Translations under genes and position numbers: made by a program
Notes under the pieces: generated by a model
What the model was told of the DNA's origin: nothing
Seen by the model: only the letters and a program-made list of their open reading frames with translations
Database searches by the model: none
NCBI GenBank assembly: GCA_903813345.2
Contig: CAIIXF020000006.1
Span: 25,489,936-25,553,935, forward strand
Source of the DNA: Owenia fusiformis
Taxonomy: Eukaryota > Annelida > Polychaeta > Sabellida > Oweniidae
Reading direction: 5' to 3'
Length of the DNA: 64,000 bases
Shown here: one piece after another, positions 11,996 through 22,149 of the stretch
Numbering within the stretch: position 1 is the stretch's first letter
How the letters are laid out: each line of letters starts with the position of its first letter

Positions 11996-13160
11996 TAATA
12001 AAAACCTGGTATATGTGTTCTAAACTAAAAATGCTGGAAATAAAAAGGATATTATGATATAACTGGATAAGCATTACTGAATGTCTGAAACAGTCCCTCA
12101 TTGCCAGATTTACTTCTTCTGACATTCGTGTTCTTAAGCCTCAGTAACATTTGCTCTACAGCGGCATCAACATAAAAAAAACCTACATCGTACTGCCTTA
12201 TATTTTATGACTGAGGCTAAGTTCAAAAAAAATAATGTGATATTTAAAATATAATGTAATCATTTCAGGTTTTCTACTCCCCAGATAATTTATGTTTTTT
12301 GATCGAATAATCTAATAGTTAAGCGACAAACAACAAAGACAACATTTGTATAGACTGTACAGTTAAGCTTGTATTAACACATCTTAAATCCGACGCTTCA
12401 CAATGTCGAAACCTCAATATGTGAACACCTGCTTGTCAAAAACACTATTGGTTGGTCCCCATCTTGGGAGACTGACTTGTTCACATCAGCTTTTAGCGCA
12501 GGATTTCATACTGCATTTTCATTGATCAGCAAATTCTTATTATCCTAGATGAAAAGCTACCTGATCAACGTAATTAGCTGATAGCAAGGAAACCTTAAAT
12601 CAAGTTCTAGTTACAATGTTTTATTTTATGATTAATTACCCAATAACAATTAGCTATTGTTCAGCACATAGCACAAAATCTCTCAAATCAATCACTCCTA
12701 TTCTGTATATAATACACCTGCTTGAAAAAGACAATGTGGATTTACCTCATTCGGAATCGTAGCCATTGGTCAATACAATGTAATCATCAAGATAGTGCCA
12801 GTGGAAATTGAAGCCACTAATAACACAGACGCCAATCTATGGCTGATTTCTAGTCACCTGGGGAATAAAAGCCATCTTATTTACATCAATATGTGATATA
12901 GTTCTTATAAATATTGTCCAAATGGGAATTGTCCAGAGGCATGATTGTTGTTTAACTGTACCAAGGAAAATAAATTCTACATGTATGCATCTAACTACCC
13001 TGAAGTTACTCTATAAGAGACAATTTCACAATTTTGACTCCAAAATAAAATCCTAACTGTTTTGAATTGAATGGTTGGTAAAAGGCAAACATTTTTTCAT
13101 ATAGTTATATAAAGGTGTTCAATTTCATACACACCTCTCTGAAAGGATAAGAGAAAAACT
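11996..13160. other. No recognisable gene
   Basis: AT-rich, unique-looking sequence between two repeat blocks. Confidence 0.4.
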
Positions 13161-13275
13161 TGTCTTAATGAACACCTCTCTCTCTCATGAACACCTCTCT
13201 CTCGTGAACACCTCTCTCTCGTGAACACCTCTCTCTCTCCCGTGAACACCTCTCTCTCGTGAACATCTATCTCTG
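13160..13275. repeat. CT-rich minisatellite (GAACACCTCTCTCTC units)
   Basis: About six or seven repeats of a 15-22-bp unit with variable CT length. It is open on the minus strand only because of its repeat structure. Confidence 0.8.
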
Positions 13276-13407
13276 GTAGACACCCTTGCCTTCCTCCGCA
13301 CACACTCTACTGAGTTCTGTATAAATTACTCTCTCTATGGTGAACACTACTAAAAATAGTGCTTGGCAAAATGTAAAGTATACACAGGTTTTACTCTATA
13401 GAGTATA

Positions 13408-14381
13408 CAGGGTGGTCCAAAAAAAAGTGAACCCCTGCAAAGGGCCATATTTCCCTTATTACTTGCAGGAATTCTTTTTTATTTTCACATGTTGTAGAGG
13501 AAGGTCTAAAATTTATGTTGGTACCATACATTTTTCTTAGTCTTGAAATTTGCAGAAATTATAAGCCCTAACCAAATATTGCTGAAAATGGATAAAATGT
13601 GATTTTCAACATCCGTGATTCTTCAACCCATCAACACCCTTCCCGTGACAATTTTTTTAGCTGCAGTCTTAAAGAGCTATTATTTTCTGACTTTGTTTGG
13701 TTTTGAATCACACACATTATTGCGTAAAAACTAGCATCCTATCTCTGTTAGTTGCAAAGATATTGTGATCCAAAGAAATGTTCCAAGTTTCCATGGACGA
13801 AAATTTTTCCAAGCGAAATCACAACATACCCCTATATGATCTTGAAATGTCAATATCTTCATTAATCATGGACCAATTCTAGTGAATTATGGCTCAAAAC
13901 ATTGAATACTAGATTTTCTTTTGATCTTCCAAAGATATTTGATGAAGGGCTTCTCAGACTCCTGGTCACAGGGGGAAACTTTGCCCCCCTCTATCCATTT
14001 GTGTAGGTAACATGCCCCTTAACTGTTGAACAATTAAAACTGCTTCAAAATGATCAATGAAAGTGTGAAATGTGTTTTCTGCTCAAATAGTATCCCATTT
14101 GTCATATGGTAGGGTTTTAAACTTGTATCTCTAACTGAAAGCTGTTTAAAAAATACCTAACAATTTCCATGAATTACGTTGGTAAAATTTTGTACAATCT
14201 AATTTTTAGGCATGTTCGTTTAAGTCTTGTAATTTCTTGAAAATTTAAGGCTGACAATAAATTATGGCATCAACAAAACTTTAGACCTTTCTCTACAATA
14301 TGTGATAATATGAGGCAATTCATGCAAGTATTAAGGAAAATACAGCCTGTTGCAGGGGTTCACTTTTTTTGGACCACCCTG
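13408..14381. mobile_element. Tc1/mariner-like non-autonomous element (974 bp)
   Basis: Terminal inverted repeats of about 33 bp start with CAGGGTGGTCCAAAA and continue into a GTGAACCCCTGCAA block. They are flanked by TA on both sides (13406-13407 and 14382-14383). No transposase frame is evident inside. The termini resemble those of the element at 42275-43370 (CAGGGTGGGCCAAAA), so both belong to one superfamily. Confidence 0.85.
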
Positions 14382-14654
14382 TATATAAAACATTTTGTAT
14401 ATAACCATTTCCTAACATAAGCACCTCATAAAATATCATTAAATGGTAAAAACTGGGCATAAATGGATATTTCATTGTGCCATTAATCTACCTTCGTAAT
14501 ATCATACAGAAACAAAAATGAAAATTTATTTGCATTTCATTTCCGCGTCTCTAAATATGCAACTTTGTCTGCGATGTGTACAGATGCAAAACCAACTAAT
14601 TTAGGAGGTGGACCTCATATATAATATCCAATTTGTTGAAAATACTGAATATAC

Positions 14655-14804
14655 ACTTTGGAAAAAAGGTGCTTACACCAATGAAGAAGTTGTACGATCA
14701 GCATCCTCCGAATGCAGGGCTCCAGACATCAAAACATCATCTACTACGTTCCTTCCATGAGGCACGAGTTCTGGAGGCCTATCTTCAGAGGATGCACAAT
14801 CAGC
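14655..14804 (-). CDS. Possible exon, gene uncertain
   Basis: On the minus strand CTCTCTCTGTATTCCCAG is a good acceptor. It is followed by an open frame reading KTSADCASSEDRPPELVPHG, then a serine- and acidic-rich stretch to SSL, and a GTGTAAG donor. The composition resembles the disordered middle region of UHRF1BP1-like proteins. However, only phase 0 is open, whereas exon 13 of the lipid-transfer gene ends in phase 1, so at least one unseen exon would be needed between them. It could also belong to another gene or be a chance frame. Confidence 0.3.
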
Positions 14805-14986
14805 TGATGTCTTCTGGGAATACAGAGAGAGGTGTTTTACTCTCTCATTCTCTGTTACATACTGAATCACCAGTACATCCCCATTCAAGGATTATTACAT
14901 TTAACACTGAATAAATGGCACAATCAGTTGATGTCATTTGGGATTTCATATATAGGAGTTTTACTATCTCGACCTCGGTTCTTTAA

Positions 14987-15589
14987 AGGAATATTCCTTG
15001 CCAAACCATCTCTCTCCTCATATGGTAGCTATAACCATATATATGTTTGCCATGTTTAGCAAAACACGCAAAAATGTTTTGATATGGTCAAATTTGATCA
15101 CTTAGAAATGTGATGCTCAATTCCAGTAAGCTGCCATCTTTTAAAATTTCACACAGGAAGTGATGTCATCGACTCTCAACTTTGCATATAGCATTAGGTG
15201 AGGAGCTATTAAGAATTACAAAACCAGCTAAATATACTTTTTCAACTTTGTATCTTATTTAATCCTTCTGAAAATCTCTTCTTTTATTCTAAGTTGACAA
15301 GCCCTGAAAATATTTTTGCACAGAAAGTAATGATCACTTGTCTAGAAGTGATTGTGTGCTACTTTCCTATACTGTTATGGACAAGGTTATAGAAGTTGAG
15401 AGTTGATGACATCACTTCCTGCAAGAAATCTTAAAAGATGGCAGCTCACTGGAAATAAGCACTAGATTTTTAAATGATCAATATTGACCATATTAAAACA
15501 TTTTCCCATGTTTTGCTAAATATGGAAACTATATATATGATTATAGCTACCATATCAAGAGAGAAAGGGTCTGGCAAGGAATATTCCTT
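14987..15589. mobile_element. Fold-back element with TTAA target duplication
   Basis: The ends AGGAATATTCCTTGCC and GGCAAGGAATATTCCT are perfect inverted repeats flanked by TTAA (14983-14986 and 15590-15593). Imperfect arms extend inward about 200 bp (for example 'aggaagtgatgtcatcga' against 'gatgacatcacttcct'). Comparison with the uninterrupted neighbouring units ('ggttctttaatgg') confirms the empty site. TTAA duplication is typical of piggyBac-type elements. No transposase is seen. Confidence 0.85.
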
Positions 15590-15940
15590 TAATGGAATTA
15601 CAGACACAATATTCCCCAATCCCATGAAAAATTACATTTAACACTGAATAAATGGCACAATCAGTCATATCCTCAGGATGTCATATATAGGAGTTTTACT
15701 TTTTTGACCTCGGTTCTTTAATGGAATTACTGACACAATATTCCTCAATCTCATCAAAAATTACATTTAAACTGAAGAAATGGCACAAAGTTGACGTCCC
15801 ATGGGATATCGTATACAGGGGTTTTACTATCTCGAGCTAGGTTCTTTAATGGCATTACAGACACAATATTTCCCAATGCAATGAAAAATTACATTTAAAC
15901 TGAAGAAAAGGCACATTGATTTAATGTATCCTGGGGAAAT

Positions 15941-16122
15941 CATACCTGCCAACCTAAGACCAAAAATTTGCGGTAGTTTTTGAATTGTCGTAGATTTTTT
16001 CGAAAGTTTTTGAAAAATGCAGTAGTTTTTACGGGAAAAAATGGTTAATTCTTTACAGTAGTTTGTCATTTTTTATGGAAAACGGTAGATTCCCGTAAAA
16101 ATACGGTAGATTGGCAGGTATG
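15941..16122. mobile_element. 182-bp MITE with CATACCTGCCAA ends
   Basis: Inverted termini CATACCTGCCAA and TTGGCAGGTATG, flanked by GGGAAAT-like direct repeats (left 15934-15940, right from about 16122). The interior repeats a GGTAGTTTTT motif. It is probably hAT-related, judging by the flank size. Confidence 0.75.
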
Positions 16123-16794
16123 GGAAATTATAGAGAGGCTGTTTTACCCACTGTTCTATACCAAATCACGAAGATCAATATGACGCATATTACACTCCCA
16201 TGACACGAAGATCACATTAAAGAACTGATGATTTCACATACATTACATATCATCCTCGTTCATAATAAAAACATAAATAAACATCCTCCATACTATGAAA
16301 ATCACACAAGTCACATTTCCTGAGCTTTCATTATGAAAACATTAAAAACCATCCCTCTTACCATGAAAACCAAATTCATAAGCAATTATACAATTTATAA
16401 CTCATTCAATTTCTTATGACTTATCCTAACAAATACTCCCCCATACCACGAAAATCGCATTTACAACCAATTAGTAACATTTATGACCATGGCAGCCTTT
16501 TTTCTAATAAAAATAACAATAACTACTGTATAATAATGTAATAACCTCACTGTGCACAACTCAAAAACCTTTTAGAGTAAAATGTAGAAATCCCTTGATA
16601 TGTCTGTTCAGAAGCTATTAGACTCGCTATATCCTGTATCTCTCATAGCGAGCTTGTTTCTATTTCCAAAAATCATCCAAAAAGAGCAAGAAAGGGAGTG
16701 TCACTCCCAGAGTGCATCATAGAAATTTTGAACAGATGGGTCTTGACCAAAGATGCCTACTCCTAGTAGTCTGATAAGATTCATACTTTAAAAA

Positions 16795-17250
16795 ATGGTA
16801 ACATTTGTGATACATGTACTTTTCAAAATGGTAACATTTGTGATACATGTACTTTACAAAATGGTAACATTTGTGATACATGTACTTTTCAAAATGGTAA
16901 CATTTGTGATACATGTACTTTACAAAATGGTAACATTTCTGATACATGCACTTTACAAAATGATAACATTTATGATACATGTAATTCACAAAATAGTAAA
17001 GATTCTGTTACATTGTACTTTACAAAATGGTAAAAAATCTGTTACATGTACTTTACAAAATGGTAAAGATTCTGATACTGAACAAAACAGTTAAGATTCT
17101 GATTCTCTACAAAATGATAAAGATTCTGATAGTTTAAAATTCGTTATATTTCTGATGTAATATAAAATGGTAAAGATTTTGATACTATACACAATGGTAA
17201 CATTTCTGATGGTACACAAAGTGGTAGTGATTATGGTACTCTACAAAATG
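16795..17250. repeat. 33-bp minisatellite, decaying to the right
   Basis: The unit ATGGTAACATTTGTGATACA plus a GTACTTT(A/T)CAAA end repeats every 33 bp (starts 16795, 16828, 16861 and so on). It is near-perfect to about 16950, then diverged. Because 33 is a multiple of three and stop words are absent, it is open on both strands; I do not call either frame a gene. Confidence 0.9.
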
Positions 17251-17859
17251 GTTAAGACCACTTGTCATGTTTTGTTACACAGTACAGAGTACATGTTAAC
17301 CTAGACAGAATGCATACTCGTTTCCCAGTTTGATTTTCAATCAAATGAATGAAAATGAAAACATCATACCTTGGAAATCCAAGATGGACAGAATGACCAA
17401 CTGGCATGACCTTAACCATATTATAAATCATTTATGACGTTAAATTCTCCATTATTTACATAGGGCTAATGTGAATAATCTGACATGTCTGAGGGAGGGT
17501 GACATTGACACATCCTAACAATGTAACTTAACTGTTCCAGACAATCATGAAATGCTAACAGAATGACAATTAAGTCAGTGTTTTATTCAATGATCATGTT
17601 TGTGTTAAGCTTGACCAGGGATCAATGTAACTCCATATAGCTTAAGTCATAGATCTACAAATGCAAAATAAATTTGTTTTTTCTTAGATTTATATACCTA
17701 AGTATTTACAAAATGGACAATTGATTTGTGTACCTGTAATTTACAATGTTTGGAGAAATGGTCCCAGTGTCATGTAGCGTTGACTTCATTGCACGAAACA
17801 ACAAAAAATGACTTAAATATCAAATAGGTGTTAAAAATGAGACCTTTCTGACACACAAG

Positions 17860-17966
17860 GCATTAAAATGTCACCAGTCATTTGTTACAAATGTCGAACT
17901 TCGAACACCACCCACAAACATTTGAGAGATAATAATATGTCACCACTTTTGGTGGTGACATAATAC
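17860..17966 (+). repeat. Dispersed TTAACATG/GTCACC family, copy 2
   Basis: Contains GTCACCAGTCATTTGTTACA, a CACCACCCACAAACATTTGA block, and the terminal hairpin TGTCACCACTTTTGGTGGTG followed by ACATAATA. Confidence 0.65.
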
Positions 17967-18018
17967 AATTACCACATATGAATAATGACATTTACATAAT
18001 GAAAATAAGTTGATGCAA

Positions 18019-18135
18019 AGCGTTAACATGACAAAATGTCACAACAATTGTTACAAATGCTGAATACTTATACCATTATGCCAAAAATTGACTACAAAAT
18101 AGTTCTTAGTGGTGACATAATAAATGGTGACATAA
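18019..18135 (+). repeat. Dispersed TTAACATG/GTCACC family, copy 3 (degraded)
   Basis: GCGTTAACATGACAAAATGT begins the copy, and a GTGGTGACATAATAAATGGT end is duplicated. The inner part is diverged. Confidence 0.5.
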
Positions 18136-19135
18136 TAAATAATTGTGCAACAAAATTGTGACACAATACTGGAGGTTTAGATCACCTTGACCATTGATTT
18201 GAAATGTCATAATCCCTATTACTTAAACCCAATCATAAAATTCCTCAATGGTCACCGTTTAAAATGCTCAATAGAGGAGAAAGGAATTCACAAAACAAAG
18301 AATATCCTAGAAAGGTACATACCCAATACTCTATACAGTAAATATTTACAAAAAACCAGACTCTTCCTCTTAAATTTGGAGAGAAATATGGTTAAGTAAG
18401 CTTGACATGGGTTAAGTGATTAACTCAGTTGATTTGATGAATTGACATTCAACACGTTTTTTATTAAAAAATATTCATTTATTCTATAGAATAAACGAGC
18501 CATAGAAGGCAATTTACAAGTACTCATCAGAAACTGCTACAAAAATGTCATTTACAAACATTGACATTTAGAATATAAAGGAATCAATAATTATTGATAA
18601 TGAGAGGTCATGGGGTTGATCCCCACTGGGTTGGACTGCCTTCCGACATCACCCCTTCGCTCAAGATTTCATTCATTTCATTAACCATTATTGTAATGCC
18701 ATCTTTATATTACTTGAAGAAGTACTCAACTCAAACTTTGTGTTATTGTTGATATAACTCAATGCTTGCCCAAAATGTGTAAACTACTATAGTTATATCG
18801 AAATCTTACTTTATATTATTCCTAGTCCTCATTGATATAAATATTTGTCCCCGTGTGTGTGTGTTAGCGTGAGAATATTACATAAATTACATAAAACATA
18901 TTACATAAAACACATAAGTTGTGTTGGTTTCCTACAATTACTTTTAGGCAGATTAATAAGCGCTATACAAAGTATATGTAATGGTTGTTATGATGTGTAT
19001 GCACCAATATCACCATAGCAACTGTATTCCCTAATGTGTATGCATCTATTTTTACCAGGACAACAACATAACCATGACAACAGTATCCCTTAGTCTGGAC
19101 ACATCTGTTATTACTATGACAACAGTATCACCTAC

Positions 19136-19366
19136 CTGGATAGTCAATGCCTTCTGGGAAATAATAATCAGTGTACTCAAAGTGGACCGACGACATCTCT
19201 TGAGGGAGTTTCAACGATTTCTTGTCAGAATGGAGGAATTTTTTTGGCACACTTCTGGAACTATCTGACGAGGATACTCTATATAAAGTGAAGTCCTCTA
19301 GGCGCAGCACGAAAGCACTCTCCAGCAGTTTTCCTGACATTGGCTGTTGCCTTGACTGAGCAGGGC
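19136..19366 (-). CDS. BLTP3: BLTP3/UHRF1BP1-like lipid-transfer protein, exon 13
   Basis: Acceptor TATTATAG and donor CCAG/GTAGGT bound 231 bp, entered and left in phase 1. The frame reads PAQSRQQPMSGKLLESAFVL, then LEDFTLYRVSS, SDKKSLKLPQEM, SSVHFEYTDYYFPEG and DYPG. This corresponds to the conserved segment of human UHRF1BP1L around the KKSLYLPQEM and EFTEYYYPDG motifs. It is the last exon of this gene I can recognise, covering about residues 425-501. In human proteins of about 1,440-1,460 residues, roughly two thirds would follow. Confidence 0.92.
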
Positions 19367-19576
19367 CTATAATACAAAATAAGATGCTTCAACATGATAT
19401 CTTTCAGGCATATATTGACATAGATATACAATTTCCACTGTTGCATTGACTGATCAGAACAAATAGAGTAAAATGCTTTATGTGTTCCAATAACAAATTG
19501 GTAATTTTTTTGCAATTATGGTTAATTCATAAAGCTATGGCAACGTGTTTTTGGGCCTTACATTGACAATGGCCTG

Positions 19577-20091
19577 GTACCTTATCTTGACTCTGTGCTG
19601 AAGCCTTATCTTGACTATGTGCTGAATCCCTACTTTGACTATATGCTGAATCGCAACCTTGACTATGTGCTGAATTCCTACCTTGACTATGTGTGCTGAA
19701 TTCCTACCTTGACTATGTGCTGAATTCCTACCTTGACTATATGCTGAATCCCTACCTTGACTATATGCTGAATCCCTACTTTGACTATCTGCAGAATCCC
19801 TACCTTGACTATATGCTGAATCCCTACCTTGACTATATGCTGAATCCCTACTTTGACTATCTGCAGAATCCCTACCTTGACTATATGCTGAATCCCTACC
19901 TTGACTATATGCTGAATCACTACCTTGACTATGTGCTGAATCCCTACCTTGACTATATGCTGAATCCCTACCTTGACTATATGCTGAATCCCTACCTTGA
20001 CTATATGCTGAATCCCTACCTTGACTATATGCTACATCCCTACCTTGACTATATGCTGAATCCTTACCTTGACTATGTGCTGGTGAAGTTG
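19577..20091 (-). repeat. 24-bp tandem array growing out of the exon 12 splice donor
   Basis: In gene sense the unit reads SAYSQGRD and carries CAAG/GTAGGG, a donor-like site, in every copy. About 22 units are present. The first, at the authentic exon end, has the best donor (CAAG/GTAAGG). Sixteen units share the exon's frame. A 2-bp insertion near 19690 then shifts the rest to IVKVGIQH-type readings. Two units carry SQSRD, with CAAA/GTAGGG. Confidence 0.9.
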
Positions 20092-20232
20092 TAGGTGTAG
20101 GAGGCATATGCTCAGCTAATGCTGCTTTCACTCGTGAAAAGTCTTCAGTGAATGATGAAAACAGTTGCTTCACCCAGGCCTGTCTTGCTGCCATGCCGTC
20201 ATCATACTTGGCCCAGTGCTTGCGGTCTGACC
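20068..20232 (-). CDS. BLTP3: BLTP3/UHRF1BP1-like protein, exon 12
   Basis: Acceptor TTGTTTCAG; 165 bp entered in phase 1 and, at the first donor CAAG/GTAAGG, left in phase 1. It reads GSDRKHWAKYDDGMAARQAW, then VKQLFSSFTEDFSRVKAALA and EHMPPTPTTSPAHSQ. The HW pair and following helix fit the human segment after the GGAMQL motif (SCNHWMYFSD...). The chosen 3' end is the strongest donor by consensus and joins cleanly to exon 13. The exon could be lengthened by multiples of 24 bp through the array that follows, so its true end needs transcript data. Confidence 0.88.
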
Positions 20233-20529
20233 CTGAAACAAAAAGTATGCATGTATGATCATTATGATTAAACTAAAAATATAAATACATAATACTGCAT
20301 AGTATATTGTATGCACTCATAGTTCATTTAAGTCTTCTAGTCTTCATTTTCTCTAGATGTATTTCCAAAACTGGTGACTTTTTAAATGTTGAGTACTGAA
20401 CTCATAAAACTTCACAGAATATATATCTGTACTTTCAAACTAACACTAGAGAGAACATAGCAATAATTCTTAAAAATATCTACAAGTTTTTACAGACACA
20501 AAATGTGCTTGTCAAAATCATATTGTTAC

Positions 20530-20619
20530 CTGCAGGATGGAAGGGGTAGTGGTCCAATGACAGCTTGTACAAGGTCACTTGCATAGCACCGCCCTCTATA
20601 TGTCTGTTGTGGGCCTTGT
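20530..20619 (-). CDS. BLTP3: BLTP3/UHRF1BP1-like protein, exon 11
   Basis: Acceptor TTATTTGCAG and donor CTGCAG/GTAACA bound 90 bp, both in phase 1. It reads DKAHNRHIEGGAMQVTLYKL, then SLDHYPFHPA. This matches the human ESNRRITGGAMQLSFTQLTV segment and the conserved D-Y-Y/H-P residues, part of the first chorein-type repeat region. Numbering leaves 'exon 10' for the optional 36-bp candidate at 23667. Confidence 0.93.
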
Positions 20620-22140
20620 CTGCAAATAACATATTTATAATTTACATATTTTCAAAATTCGATTAAATTCACATTGTGTTAAGTTAAGAGTTTTTGCTTT
20701 CCTAATATCATCCCTAGTTTTTTTGAATTACTTTCAGGCATTTGATTTAAAAATAGTAATATCTTAATATAAGCAAGGATGCCTGTTAATTCAAAGAAGG
20801 CTAAAATGATTCTTTTTGTATTTTTCTGTTTTAAAAAAACACACATGTAATATGAATAATACTCCTATATATTGTACATTATTTTAATGAATTAAAATTA
20901 AAGTGCTTTATTGGACTGGTAGTATACTTGTTTAAGACATGAATTCAATAAAATTCGATAAAATAAGATTAAATTTGTGTAAATTCCTGTGTTATATTTT
21001 TCATATTTACCATGCCGCTAATGTTATTAAGTTAACAAAGGCATACTTTTGTAATTATATCAATATCAAGGAATTATAAATAAATTGAAATTGAAAAAAG
21101 AAATTGAATCATTCCAAATGGATTTTATATGTAAAAATATTAATTGCCACCAGTACCGCCACTTTGCAGAATAATAATTGCCACCAGCCAGAACTTTACT
21201 GGGCAAAGACCAAAGGGTGATGAAGGGTGTATATGACTTTTATGCCTTGTATTATATTTTGGAATACCTTCTTTCCTGTAGATCAAGCACCTCTTAGCAT
21301 CTCCATAAGCCTTACACCTATTTTGTATTTTATCTATTTTTTACCTCAAATAAATTCGATTTCATATTGACAAAGATATTCAGCAGACACCTTGAATTTG
21401 TAGTATCTCTGTAACAGTATCCTCCACAAAATTTATTTCTCAGCAGATGCAAATTTCTAATTTTCATAATGCATACTCTTTCATCAAATGTACTCCTATT
21501 TTCACAATCTTAAGTGGGTGATTACATTCTGGGGATATCATTGTATAAAGCCAATCACTTCTGTAAATGAAATCACTTTTCTCAAGCCATTTTTACCAAA
21601 TACATTTGCCAGTTCATGAGATGTCTCTTTTGTAATATTTCACTATCATTCTTTTATATATTGTCCAATTATCCAGTGTGCAAAATGCAAAACCAAGAAT
21701 GAAACTAAGCAAGGAAAAATTAAGCAAATAATAAAACCAAGCAAAGATTATAACAGTATTAAGGTAGTTAGAGGGAACAAAGCAAGAAAGGGATGGGAAT
21801 CAATTCCTCCAATCATGATCAAGTTACAGATCTGCAAATCATATGCCTTTTAGTCAGACCTACAGATAATTGCAAACTAGACAAAGAGTCAGGCCCATAG
21901 CCGTTGTTTGATGGGTTCGAGAACCCCCCCCTGGCCAAAAAATCTTTCAAAATCATGCAGTTTTCCACTATTCTGAGCACTTTTTAAGTGATTTTGGCCA
22001 TTTTTGGACCAAAATTGTCACAAGTGAACCCCCCCTGGAATTTTTCAAAAAGTGAACCTCATTTGGCAAATCTTGGCTATGTGCCTGAAGAGTTGACATT
22101 CTTTGTCTAGTAACTTTACAATGTTTAGAGAAATGGATCT
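20620..22140. other. Intron DNA
   Basis: AT-rich with no exon recognised. About 21886-22078 is one of three copies of a dispersed repeat starting GGCCAAAAAATCTTTCAAAA; see the separate entry. Confidence 0.5.
21886..22078 (+). repeat. Dispersed CTTTCAAAATCATGCAG repeat, copy 1
   Basis: Shares CTTTCAAAATCA(T/C)GCAG, GCACTTTT(T)AAGTGAT and AGTGAACC blocks with 46026-46350 and 59980-60080, all in the same orientation. Confidence 0.65.
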
Positions 22141-22149
22141 TAGGTAAAT

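Larger units (their letters stand above)
14798..16200. repeat. Tandem array of about 125-bp units, broken by two insertions
   Basis: Units begin at about 14798, 14920, 15653, 15780 and 15908. Each starts with a 'ggcacaatcag-tgatgtc' block, then 'ggagttttactatctcgac', then 'acacaatattcccc' and 'aattacatttaaactgaa'. The first unit contains the acceptor of the possible exon at 14655-14804. The second unit is split by the TTAA element and the fifth by a 182-bp element. Confidence 0.7.
17251..19135. other. Presumed intron 13 DNA with dispersed repeats
   Basis: Two copies of the GTCACC family lie at 17860-17966 and 18019-18135. Near 18940-18975 a GCGCTATACAAAGTA word resembles the tail of some tRNA-derived SINEs, and at 18610-18640 there is a GGTTGATCCCC word that may be a box B relic. 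About 18975-19135 is a degraded tandem of 'atgacaacagtatc' blocks running up to the exon 13 donor. No exon of the lipid-transfer gene was recognised. Confidence 0.4.

Noticed and set aside
13408-14381. Possible transposase gene in the mariner-like element
   Set aside because: No DDE-type motif found in any frame; called non-autonomous.
19693-20094. Plus-strand frame of 133 codons (LNPYLDYM repeats)
   Set aside because: It is the antisense reading of the 24-bp array at exon 12; the minus strand carries the recognised gene.
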